Source: UBA6165 sp044233745
GTDB lineage: Bacteria > Bacteroidota > Bacteroidia > Flavobacteriales_D > Crocinitomicaceae
Direction of reading: 5' to 3'
Assembly (NCBI GenBank): GCA_044233745.1
Contig: JBIIJN010000097.1
Span: 1-8,141 of the forward strand
Length of the DNA stretch: 8,141 nt
Numbering within the stretch: the first letter of the stretch is position 1; every line of letters begins with the position of its first letter. A program made the translations under genes and the position numbers. The notes below the pieces were generated by a model. The model ran no database searches, was not told the DNA's origin, and worked only from the letters and a program-made list of their open reading frames with translations. Positions 1-6,635 of this stretch are shown here, one piece after another.

Positions 1-20
1 AGACTAAGAAGAGGGGGAGG

Positions 21-39
21 CGTCGCGCATAGCGCGACG
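21..39. repeat. Perfect GC-rich hairpin (8-bp stem, ATA loop)
   Basis: CGTCGCGC at 21-28 is exactly complementary to GCGCGACG at 32-39, around a 3-base ATA loop. It lies about 95 bp beyond the stop of the phosphosulfolactate synthase gene. Read on the minus strand, the stem is followed by a C/T-rich stretch rather than a pure T-run, so it is not a textbook intrinsic terminator, though it could stall or protect transcript ends. Its GC content is far above the surroundings, which suits a dispersed intergenic repeat. The palindrome is seen directly; its role is inferred. Confidence 0.7.
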
Positions 40-57
40 ATAGATTACCCACTGGAC

Positions 58-95
58 CTGTCATTTCGACGAACTTGTTCGGAGAAATCTCTTAT
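58..95. repeat. REP-like intergenic palindrome of Bacteroidota type
   Basis: A nested imperfect palindrome spans 63-88. ATTTC (63-67) pairs with GAAAT (84-88), and CGAAC (70-74) pairs with GTTCG (77-81) around a TT loop. The two stems are separated by symmetric GA/GA bases at 68-69 and 82-83, which could form tandem sheared G-A pairs. GAGAAATCTC at 82-91 is a second small inverted repeat sharing its right part. The 'TGTCATTTCGAC...GAGAAATCTC' wording matches a repeat style I recognise from intergenic DNA of many Bacteroidota, but copy number cannot be judged from one window. It sits just 3' of a minus-strand gene, a usual place for REP-type elements. Confidence 0.6.
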
Positions 96-133
96 AACCC
101 AACATTGTGGTATGATTGCGCCTAGTAAATTTT

Positions 134-964
134 CTATTCTTCGTTTTCCGAATCTTCTTCTACACCTTCTTCATTGACGTGTTTCAGTCTATCTGCTGTT
201 TCTTTGGGTAGGTTATCGAAAAACGTATCTCCACGGAGTCCGAGGCGTAAACATTCTAATGGAATCACTTCATTCGGGGCAATGTTTCCTAGGTTTACAT
301 TAGCGCCAAACAATTTGATAAACCAAACTTGTTGACTTTTTTGCGGCGCCTCCCACATGATGTCCTCTGGACTTACATTTTTGATGATGCGGTTGATGAG
401 CAAGGTATGAGCAGTGCCATTTGGTCTAAAAACGCCAACATTTCCCGATTCTCTGCCTTCCGCGATAACTTTCCAAGACCCAGCTTCCAATTCGTTTTTC
501 ATGGATTTGATCCAACGAGCAGGGGTAACAATGATCCCCGAATCCTTCGATCCAACCTCAGAAAGCACTTTGAAATTTTTGGATGCTTTGGCAATCAATT
601 CACATTTTTCATCGTGTGGAATAATGATTGAGCCATCAGAAATTTCCATCATTTCCATTTTGTGTTTGTCCAAAAACTTGAAATATTGATCTGCCATTCC
701 ACGCGCATAAAACACCTCAAATAAAGTGCCCCCAAAATAAGGTGTTATGCCTGCTTCGCGGTACATTTTGAGTTTTTCATCGAGCTTTTCAGTCACCAAA
801 GCAGTTCCAAAGCCAAACTTCACAATATCCACAAAAGACACGTTGCCTTCTATAAAATGTTCGGTTTCTCTCAAGCCCAATCCTTTGTCCATCACCATAG
901 TCACACCATGGTTGCGGGGTCTAGCTGTTCGTTCGGGAATAAATGGTAGTTTAATTGAATTCAT
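134..964 (-). CDS. comA: Phosphosulfolactate synthase (ComA family)
   Basis: This 276-residue protein matches the family that adds sulfite to phosphoenolpyruvate to give (R)-2-phospho-3-sulfolactate (EC 4.4.1.19), a Mg-dependent TIM-barrel enzyme of the cytoplasm. Recognisable blocks, in order, are RNHGVTMVMDKGLG (17-30), VDIVKFGFGTALV (45-57), YFGGTLFE (76-83), MEISDGSIIIP (106-116), LSEVGSKD (134-141), VIAEGRESGN (166-175), MWEAPQKSQQVWFIK (203-217) and the end LECLRLGLRGDTF (236-248). Length is normal for the family. A short acidic tail (about 265-276) adds nothing catalytic that I can see. In methanogens the product leads to coenzyme M; in Bacteroidota a supply of sulfolactate or cysteate for sulfonolipids is plausible but unproven. 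No comB, comC or cysteate/capnine gene is visible here. The ATG has no Shine-Dalgarno sequence. The gene follows the TPR gene by 34 bp with no evident promoter, so co-transcription is likely. The symbol is unrelated to competence ComA. Confidence 0.9.
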   Translation of the reverse strand: MNSIKLPFIPERTARPRNHGVTMVMDKGLGLRETEHFIEGNVSFVDIVKFGFGTALVTEKLDEKLKMYREAGITPYFGGTLFEVFYARGMADQYFKFLDKHKMEMMEISDGSIIIPHDEKCELIAKASKNFKVLSEVGSKDSGIIVTPARWIKSMKNELEAGSWKVIAEGRESGNVGVFRPNGTAHTLLINRIIKNVSPEDIMWEAPQKSQQVWFIKLFGANVNLGNIAPNEVIPLECLRLGLRGDTFFDNLPKETADRLKHVNEEGVEEDSENEE

Positions 965-998
965 TTTGATTAATATTAAATCATTGAAGGCCTGTGTG

Positions 999-2408
999 TT
1001 ATCTTAAATAATTATAAAGTTCAGCAATAGCGGGAATTAAAAGTGCTTCTGGGTACACATCGGTCAATTGAATCGCCAATTCAGGTTTGTCAATAACGAG
1101 TTCACGGAAAAAGATAAGTGCATCTGTCTGACGACCAGCCAACCAAGCATATTTGACGCGGTGGAGCAGGGCAATATCGTGGAGTTCATATTCCTCAATG
1201 TGCTCATGCATTTCATCAAAAGCGTAAACTGCATTGTCCATGGCGCGAAGCTCAGTTAAATCCACCAAAATTTCATCAGACAGCGGATTGATTGTCAGAG
1301 CTTTGTATAACAAAACGGTGGCTTCAACGGTATTTCCATTTTTGGTATATGCTCCAGCCAAAACATGCAAATAGTCGGGATTAAGTTCGTCTAATTCAAC
1401 GGCTTTTTTCAAATAGGGTATGGCCTCTGTGGTGCGGTGCAATAAATCTAAAGCAATACCCATACCCAACCAAGGGTCGGGAAGGTCGGGTTGAACGTCG
1501 ATGCTTCTTTTGTAATATTGCATGGCCAGTTCATATTCTTCCATATGTTCGTAAGCCTCAGCGATATAATCCAATGCAAGGGCATCATCACCATCTATTT
1601 CAATACACTTTTCGAAACAAGCAATGGCCTTATCAAATTTCTCAATGACCAAGTAAATATTGCCCATGTTGAACAAGGCCGAAGTAAAATCTTCGTTGAT
1701 AATGGTGCAATAGTCATAGGCCCAAAGCGCTTTTTCATAGTCTTCAGCTTTGGAATATGCGTTGCCAAGGTTGTACCATGTGGTAAAAGAATAGGGACGC
1801 AAATCCAAATAACTTTGATAGCATTGAATAGCACTATCTGTGTCGTTGGTCAAATCAAAACAATAGGCCAATTCATGCACGGCAGGTTCATTTTCTGGGT
1901 TGAAAGCAATGGCTTGGTGCAAAATTTTTATGGCTTGATCGAATGTCCCCATGTTTTGATATTCAGCAGCCAAATCCAGATAGATTTCATCTTTCTCCTC
2001 AGGCTCAGCAAACTCTAAGGCACGTTCAAAATACTTGATAGCCGTTTTAGAATCGCGCATTTGGGAATGCACAGATGCTTTGGTGAGAATGAACTCAAGG
2101 TCGTCGGCCAACATTTTTTCATACTGCATCAACAGAGCGAGCGCCTCGTTTAATCGACCCAAATTGGCCAAAACTTGTGCCTTTCGAATCTTAAAATTGA
2201 TGTTGTGCGGAAAATATGAAATGGCATGTACAACACAATCCATAGCCTTTTTGAATTGATTGCTCATCATAAAATGATCTATGAATGTATCCAAACGGTC
2301 AGAATCAAAAAAATCTGAACGCCCTTTGCTAATCATCTCCTCAAAACGGCTTAAATCGTCTTGAAAACCTGAACTCAAAAAGTCGTCTTCATCTTCATTT
2401 TCGAACAT
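999..2408 (-). CDS. Tetratricopeptide repeat (TPR) protein
   Basis: This is a 469-residue protein made almost entirely of TPR units in a strict 34-residue register: clear repeats start near residues 141, 175, 209, 243, 277, 311 and 345 (for example TTWYNLGNAYSKAEDYEKAL and SALFNMGNIYLVIEKFDKAI). Weaker units lie before them (about 36-137) and after them (about 379-440). The first 40 residues are very acidic (MFENEDEDDF). I see no signal peptide, membrane segment or enzymatic domain, so it is probably a cytoplasmic scaffold binding peptide partners; the partner is unknown. The ATG at 2408 is supported by a promoter candidate upstream and an SD-like AGGAG. The stop lies 34 bp before the phosphosulfolactate synthase start, pointing to a two-gene transcript. 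No function beyond protein-protein interaction can be read from the sequence. Confidence 0.9.
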   Translation of the reverse strand: MFENEDEDDFLSSGFQDDLSRFEEMISKGRSDFFDSDRLDTFIDHFMMSNQFKKAMDCVVHAISYFPHNINFKIRKAQVLANLGRLNEALALLMQYEKMLADDLEFILTKASVHSQMRDSKTAIKYFERALEFAEPEEKDEIYLDLAAEYQNMGTFDQAIKILHQAIAFNPENEPAVHELAYCFDLTNDTDSAIQCYQSYLDLRPYSFTTWYNLGNAYSKAEDYEKALWAYDYCTIINEDFTSALFNMGNIYLVIEKFDKAIACFEKCIEIDGDDALALDYIAEAYEHMEEYELAMQYYKRSIDVQPDLPDPWLGMGIALDLLHRTTEAIPYLKKAVELDELNPDYLHVLAGAYTKNGNTVEATVLLYKALTINPLSDEILVDLTELRAMDNAVYAFDEMHEHIEEYELHDIALLHRVKYAWLAGRQTDALIFFRELVIDKPELAIQLTDVYPEALLIPAIAELYNYLR

Positions 2409-2416
2409 AAGCTCCT
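2409..2416 (-). promoter_or_regulatory. SD-like AGGAG before the TPR gene
   Basis: AGGAG occupies 2416 to 2412 on the minus strand, only 3 bases (CTT) before the ATG. It is the only clear Shine-Dalgarno-like motif ahead of any start in this window. The spacing is shorter than ideal and Bacteroidota mostly do without such sites, so it may be chance. Confidence 0.35.
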
Positions 2417-2461
2417 AAATTTGGTTGCAAGATAGAACAAATAAGTCACAGCAATGTGCAG

Positions 2462-2479
2462 TGAAAAATGCAATTTTCA
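2462..2479. promoter_or_regulatory. 18-bp near-palindrome, possible operator
   Basis: TGAAAA (2462-2467) and TTTTCA (2474-2479) are exact inverted arms around a core whose central TGCA is itself a palindrome; only the A/A pair at 2468 and 2473 breaks perfect symmetry. It lies just downstream of the predicted start point of the TPR-comA promoter and 54 bp before the ATG. A repressor site or a short 5' hairpin are both possible. No known regulator is recognised. Confidence 0.35.
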
Positions 2480-2489
2480 ACAGTGCTAT

Positions 2490-2521
2490 CAACAATAACC
2501 TTGCGATTGTCTGAATGTCAA
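2490..2521 (-). promoter_or_regulatory. Candidate Bacteroidota promoter for TPR-comA
   Basis: On the minus strand TTG (start of TTGACA, 2521-2516) is followed after 21 bases by TATTGTTG (2497-2490). The Bacteroidota consensus is TTG, 17-23 bases, then TAnnTTTG, so the -33 element and spacing fit and the -7 box has one mismatch. The predicted start near 2483 gives a leader of about 75 bases. The box lies 20-51 bp after the typA stop, suggesting that the TPR gene has its own promoter. I found no convincing hairpin/T-run terminator between typA and this point, so read-through is also possible. Confidence 0.45.
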
Positions 2522-2541
2522 TACCTTAAAAGAAGTTTTTT

Positions 2542-4338
2542 CTATTTACCTGCGCGTTTTCTATCGTGCTCGGCCAATAAAATTTTTCTCAAACGGATTG
2601 TTTTCGGCGTTACTTCCACATATTCGTCACCCTGAATGAATTCTAAAGCTTCTTCCAAACTGAAACGACGAGGTGGCGCCAATTTCACTTTATCATCTGC
2701 TCCTGAGGAACGCATATTCGACATTTTCTTTGTTTTGGTTACATTCACAACCAAGTCGCCTTGTCTTGAATTTTCACCAATAACCTGTCCCATGTACACA
2801 TCTTGATTCGGTTCGATAAAGAATTTACCGCGTTCTTGCAAGTTGTTTAATGAATAAGGGATAGCAGAACCTAGTTCCATTGAAATCATCGAACCGTTCA
2901 ATCGACCTGAAATTTCTCCTTTGTAGGGTTGGAATTCAATAAATCGGTGTGTCATGATAGCTTCACCGGCAGTAGCTGTCAAAAGGAAATTTCTCAAGCC
3001 AATGATACCACGAGAAGGCACAACAAAACGAATGATCATGCGGTTTCCTTTGGGCTCCATGTTGGTCATTTCACCTTTTCTTTTGGTAACAGCCTCAACA
3101 GCAGTTCCAGAATATTCTTCAGGTAAATCGATGGTCAATTCTTCAATTGGCTCACATTTTACGCCATCAATTTCTTTGATAACTACTTGTGGCTGACCAA
3201 CTTGTAGTTCATATCCTTCACGACGCATGGTTTCAATCAAAACAGACAAGTGCATTACACCACGACCGAAAACTTGCCATTTGTCGGCAGTAGCTCCAGA
3301 TTCAACGCGCATCGCCAAGTTTTTTTCCAATTCTTTGTTCAATCGGTCTTGGATGTGGCGTGAAGTTAGGAATTTACCTTCTTTTCCGAAAAACGGTGAA
3401 TCGTTGATGCTGAACAACATACTCATTGTAGGTTCATCAATTTCAATCGTTTGCAAAGGTTCTGGATTTTCTGCATCACAAACCACATCGCCGATTTCAA
3501 AACCTTCGATGCCGGTTAATGCACAAATGTCACCCGCTTGCACTTCAGATACTTTTTTACGTTCAATACCGTCAAAAATGTAAATTTCTTTCAAGCGGTG
3601 TTTTTCCAAAGTACCATCGCGTTTGGCCAACATAATCGGCATGTTTTCCTTGATGATACCGCGGCTCAATCGTCCGATGGCAATTCGACCAACAAAAGAT
3701 GAAAAGTCCAAACTTGTAATCAACAATTGCGTATTGCCTTCTGGAATAATCGGAGAAGGGAAATATTCAATAATTTTATCCAAAAGAGGCGTGATGCTGT
3801 CTGTTTTCACATTGTGATCTTCAGACATCCAGCCCATTTTTGCAGAACCGTAGATGGTTTCAAAGTTCAACTGTTCTTCTGTTGCATCCAATTCAAACAT
3901 CAAATCGAATACTTTTTCGTGTACCTCGTCTGGCGTACAATTGTCTTTGTCCACTTTGTTGATAATAACCAAAGGTTGCAAGCCCAATTGAAGTGCTTTT
4001 TGCAACACGAAACGCGTTTGCGGCATAGGGCCTTCAAAGGCATCCACGAGCAAACAAACGCCATCGGCCATGTTCAAAACGCGTTCAACTTCACCACCAA
4101 AGTCGGCGTGACCTGGGGTGTCGATGATGTTGATTTTGGTATCTCTATATTTAACAGAAACGTTTTTGGATACGATGGTGATACCACGTTCGCGTTCCAA
4201 GTCATTGTTGTCCATTATCAAATCTCCACCGTTTTCTTTCGACGACAATGAACTTTCTCCTATTTCAATCATTCTATCAACCAAGGTAGTTTTACCGTGG
4301 TCAACGTGTGCGATAATTGCGATGTTTCTAATTTCCAT
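2542..4338 (-). CDS. typA: Ribosome-associated translational GTPase TypA/BipA
   Basis: This complete 598-residue TypA/BipA is close to the family norm of about 600. It belongs to the EF-G/LepA-like translational GTPases, binds the 70S ribosome and helps 50S assembly and growth under cold or other stress. The GTPase motifs are intact: P-loop AHVDHGKTT (10-18), switch I RERGITI (49-55), DTPGH (73-77), NKVD (127-130) and GSAK (164-167). Catalytic-type His77 follows DTPG as expected. A beta-barrel domain II follows (about 203-295), then EF-G III-like (about 300-385) and V-like (about 393-475) domains. The C-terminal domain unique to BipA carries KTKKMSNMRSSG (535-546), APPRRFSLEEALEFI (554-568) and EYVEVTPKTIRLRK (572-585). 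The ATG lies 3 bp after the stop of the DEAD-box helicase with no SD motif, so the two genes are probably co-transcribed and may be translationally coupled. Nothing is missing or broken. Confidence 0.97.
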   Translation of the reverse strand: MEIRNIAIIAHVDHGKTTLVDRMIEIGESSLSSKENGGDLIMDNNDLERERGITIVSKNVSVKYRDTKINIIDTPGHADFGGEVERVLNMADGVCLLVDAFEGPMPQTRFVLQKALQLGLQPLVIINKVDKDNCTPDEVHEKVFDLMFELDATEEQLNFETIYGSAKMGWMSEDHNVKTDSITPLLDKIIEYFPSPIIPEGNTQLLITSLDFSSFVGRIAIGRLSRGIIKENMPIMLAKRDGTLEKHRLKEIYIFDGIERKKVSEVQAGDICALTGIEGFEIGDVVCDAENPEPLQTIEIDEPTMSMLFSINDSPFFGKEGKFLTSRHIQDRLNKELEKNLAMRVESGATADKWQVFGRGVMHLSVLIETMRREGYELQVGQPQVVIKEIDGVKCEPIEELTIDLPEEYSGTAVEAVTKRKGEMTNMEPKGNRMIIRFVVPSRGIIGLRNFLLTATAGEAIMTHRFIEFQPYKGEISGRLNGSMISMELGSAIPYSLNNLQERGKFFIEPNQDVYMGQVIGENSRQGDLVVNVTKTKKMSNMRSSGADDKVKLAPPRRFSLEEALEFIQGDEYVEVTPKTIRLRKILLAEHDRKRAGK

Positions 4339-4341
4339 GAA

Positions 4342-6360
4342 TTATTTGCGTTTGCGTTTTGCGTTAAATTTATCTTCTGTTTTTCCTTCTTTTTTACGGA
4401 ATCCACCGCCAGCGCTAGAACCTCCAGTTCCACTAGCGTCATCTTTACGACCTCTAAAGCCTCCACCCGAGCTAGATCCACCAGCTTCATCGCGACGACC
4501 TCTAAAGCCTCCACCCGAGCTAGAACCGCTAGACCCGCCAGCTTCGTCACGGCGACCTCTAAAGCCTCCGCCACCACCTCCGCGGTTGCCACCAAATCCT
4601 CCGCCGTAGCTTCCGCCACCGCCTCCGTAGCCACCACCACCACCAAATGATGGTTTTCTGTCGCCTTTGAATTTACCTCCTCTATCACCACCACGGTTGC
4701 CACCAAAGCCTCCGCTACCTCCTCGGTCGCTTTTCGGTGCTTTGTCTGTCAATTCAATGGTCATGGTTTTGCCTTCATATTGCATGTTGCTTTGTCCATC
4801 CAAAATGGCTTTCGACAATTCTGGCTTGGTTTCAAAAAATGCAAATTTGTCTTTGATGTCGATGCGCCCGATATCACTTGATGTTAAGCCTGTTTCGTCG
4901 CAAATAACGCGCAACAAACCACCAGGATTTAAACCATCTTGACGTCCAAGAGAAACGAAATAACGCTGTGTGTTTTCATCGAAATCACCACGTTTTCTTG
5001 GTGCTCTATCATTTCCGCCACCATCATTGGATGCCGCTTCGTTCAAGTTAGATGAACCTCTGTAGTAATCCATAAAACGATTCAATTCGGCGCTCAAGAA
5101 CATTTTGATGATCATGTCTTTGTCGTAAGCCTCAAGAATGCCAACAGAATCGGACATGTATTTCTCTAATTCTTTTTCATTTACAGGCGTTTCAACAATT
5201 TTTTGAATCGTTGCATCCATCTGATTTTTCAAGATATCCTCTGGATTTGGAATTACACCTTCTTTGAACTCAACACGCATTTGCTTTTCAATTGAACGCA
5301 CTTTGTGTTTCTCTTTCGGGTTGATAATCACCAATGAATGTCCAGTTTTTCCAGCGCGAGCCGTACGACCACTTCTGTGGGTATAATTTTCAATATCGTC
5401 TGGCAAGTTGTAGTTGATAACGTGTGAAATGTCATCAACATCAATACCACGAGCAGCCACATCTGTTGCTACTAACAATTGCAAGCTGCGTTGACGGAAT
5501 AATTTCATTACTCGGTCACGTTGTGCTTGACTCAAATCACCGTGAAGTGCTTCTGCGTTGTAATTTTCTTTGGCCAATTTTTCAGCAACTTCCTGCGTTT
5601 CACGACGTGTTCTACAGAAAATCAAACCAAAAATTTCTGGATTGGTATCAATCAAACGCTTCAACGCTTCATAACGGTTCTTCTCTTTTGTTACATAAAA
5701 AGAGTGCGTTATATTGTCGTTGCCTTGGTTTTTGTGACCGATAGAAACTTCAAACGGATTGTCCATGAATTTTTTAGCAATTGAAGCCACTTCTTTGGGC
5801 ATTGTTGCTGAAAACAACCAAGTACTTTTTTCTTCTGGTGTTTTGCTCAAAATTTCATCGATGTCTTCTTTGAAGCCCATGTTCAACATTTCGTCGGCCT
5901 CATCCAAAACCACGATTTGTACATTAGATAAGCTCAATGCTTTGCGTTGAATCAAGTCCAACAAACGACCTGGTGTGGCCACAATAACTGATGCACCGTC
6001 TTTGATTTGTTTCATCTGACGACGGATATCTGCACCACCATAAACAGCTACAACGCCTTGGGGATTCAAATACTTGCCGTAACCTTCCAAATCTTTGGTG
6101 ATTTGCAAACACAATTCACGTGTTGGGCAAAGAATTAATGCTTCAGGAAGACGTGCATTGCTGTTGATTCTTGTCAACATAGGCAAACCGAAAGCTGCGG
6201 TTTTACCTGTTCCTGTTTGTGCCAATCCAACGAAATCGCTCTTTTCCGACAACAAATGCGGAATGGCTTGTTCTTGAATAGGCGTTGGGATTGTAAAGTT
6301 TAAATCTTCTAAGGCTTTCAATACCTCTGGACTTAAACCAAGATCTTTAAATGTTACCAT
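4342..6360 (-). CDS. deaD: DEAD-box ATP-dependent RNA helicase, DeaD/CsdA type
   Basis: This 672-residue ATP-dependent RNA helicase has every core motif: Q motif (about 4-29, with Phe4 and Gln29), AQTGTGKT (47-54), PTREL (79-83), TPGR (129-132), DEAD (153-156), SAT (184-186), LIFCRT (246-251), ATDVAARGID (298-307) and HRSGRTARAG (328-337). A helical segment at about 371-430 resembles the CsdA dimerisation region. A DbpA-type RRM RNA-binding domain follows (about 466-538, RYFVSLGRQDGLNPGGLL...). The last 130 residues are a low-complexity Gly/Arg/Ser tail with FRGRRDEAGG repeats and a basic KRKRK end. This layout is that of DeaD/CsdA, which unwinds rRNA during 50S assembly and mRNA in the cold; a narrower function cannot be read from sequence. 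typA follows after 3 bp. Upstream is a 360-bp gap with two candidate promoters, implying a leader of about 150 or 270 bases. The exact family name is less certain than the enzyme class. Confidence 0.95.
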   Translation of the reverse strand: MVTFKDLGLSPEVLKALEDLNFTIPTPIQEQAIPHLLSEKSDFVGLAQTGTGKTAAFGLPMLTRINSNARLPEALILCPTRELCLQITKDLEGYGKYLNPQGVVAVYGGADIRRQMKQIKDGASVIVATPGRLLDLIQRKALSLSNVQIVVLDEADEMLNMGFKEDIDEILSKTPEEKSTWLFSATMPKEVASIAKKFMDNPFEVSIGHKNQGNDNITHSFYVTKEKNRYEALKRLIDTNPEIFGLIFCRTRRETQEVAEKLAKENYNAEALHGDLSQAQRDRVMKLFRQRSLQLLVATDVAARGIDVDDISHVINYNLPDDIENYTHRSGRTARAGKTGHSLVIINPKEKHKVRSIEKQMRVEFKEGVIPNPEDILKNQMDATIQKIVETPVNEKELEKYMSDSVGILEAYDKDMIIKMFLSAELNRFMDYYRGSSNLNEAASNDGGGNDRAPRKRGDFDENTQRYFVSLGRQDGLNPGGLLRVICDETGLTSSDIGRIDIKDKFAFFETKPELSKAILDGQSNMQYEGKTMTIELTDKAPKSDRGGSGGFGGNRGGDRGGKFKGDRKPSFGGGGGYGGGGGSYGGGFGGNRGGGGGGFRGRRDEAGGSSGSSSGGGFRGRRDEAGGSSSGGGFRGRKDDASGTGGSSAGGGFRKKEGKTEDKFNAKRKRK
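4447..4569 (-). repeat. In-frame direct repeats in the helicase tail
   Basis: A 30-bp sequence at 4447-4476 recurs without mismatch at 4495-4524, an offset of 48 bp (16 codons). A shorter copy of its first part lies at about 4553-4569, an offset of 57 bp (19 codons) from the second. They encode GGGFRGRRDEAGG-type units, and the third protein unit varies to FRGRKDDASG. Both offsets are multiples of three, so gain or loss of units keeps the frame. Such near-identical DNA suggests recent duplication or slippage in the RGG-like tail. Confidence 0.85.
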
Positions 6361-6370
6361 TTTAAATAGC

Positions 6371-6398
6371 TTTTGGCTATTGGCTGTTGGCTTTTGGC
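6371..6398. repeat. Four tandem TNTTGGC heptamers
   Basis: Four head-to-tail 7-bp units of form T-N-TTGGC occupy 6371-6377 (N=T), 6378-6384 (A), 6385-6391 (G) and 6392-6398 (T). Read with the gene they are GCCAANA units in the helicase leader, ending 10 bp before its ATG; the next bases, GCTATTT, look like a decayed fifth unit. Degenerate GCCAACAGCCAATAGCC-like strings are familiar from Bacteroidota intergenic DNA. Unit number may vary between strains, and the position could affect ribosome access. Confidence 0.8.
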
Positions 6399-6513
6399 GC
6401 TTCTATTTGTGCCGTAAAACCAAGTCAAATAGCAAAAGAGAATTTTTTTGAGAAAAATCGTGGGCGTGCAAAATTTCCGTGCAGAAAATTGCGCTTCGTT
6501 GATGATTCAGCTT

Positions 6514-6543
6514 CTAAATTACTCTTAAAGTTTATAAATTCAA
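6514..6543 (-). promoter_or_regulatory. Candidate promoter P2 for deaD-typA
   Basis: On the minus strand TTG (6543-6541) is followed after 19 bases by TAATTTAG (6521-6514), one mismatch from the TAnnTTTG box at the preferred spacing. A start near 6507 would give a leader of about 147 bases. A/T-rich DNA yields such matches by chance, so this is only a candidate. Confidence 0.3.
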
Positions 6544-6547
6544 TACT

Positions 6548-6560
6548 CCTCACCCTGAGG
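6548..6560. other. Small GC hairpin in the helicase leader
   Basis: CCTCA (6548-6552) and TGAGG (6556-6560) pair perfectly around a CCC loop. It stands out in an A/T-rich region. No T-run follows on either strand, so it is not an intrinsic terminator. If transcription starts at the upstream promoter candidate, the hairpin lies within the 5' leader. Confidence 0.5.
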
Positions 6561-6635
6561 GGCATGATTCACGAAACTTCAGTAATTTAAAGGCCCTAGA
6601 CATAAAAAATCACTCGAAGCAACACAAATCGGGCG

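Noticed and set aside
1491..2018. 175-codon plus-strand frame inside the TPR gene
   Set aside because: Antisense shadow of a coherent TPR array; no domain, promoter or start signal of its own.
2517..2541. Terminator just after typA
   Set aside because: Only a 4-bp AGAA/TTCT pairing with scattered T is present; too weak to call a hairpin terminator.
3727..4251. 174-codon plus-strand frame inside typA
   Set aside because: Antisense to conserved GTPase-domain codons; its translation resembles no family.
4339..4341. Separate promoter or RBS for typA
   Set aside because: Only 3 bp separate it from the helicase stop, and the preceding bases are Lys/Arg codons without an AGGAG-like site.
4118..4609. 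163-codon plus-strand frame rich in Pro
   Set aside because: It is the antisense of the helicase glycine tail and the typA start; the Pro runs are simply the complement of Gly codons.
4269..4706. 145-codon minus-strand frame spanning the helicase tail and typA start
   Set aside because: It is a shifted reading of the Gly-rich GGT/GGC repeats, giving an unnatural Val/Ala/Glu-rich product, and it overlaps two well-supported genes.
6387..6590. 67-codon plus-strand frame in the dnaB-helicase gap
   Set aside because: It starts inside the heptamer array, has no start signal, and runs against every gene here. It could be remnant repeat DNA, but coding is not supported.
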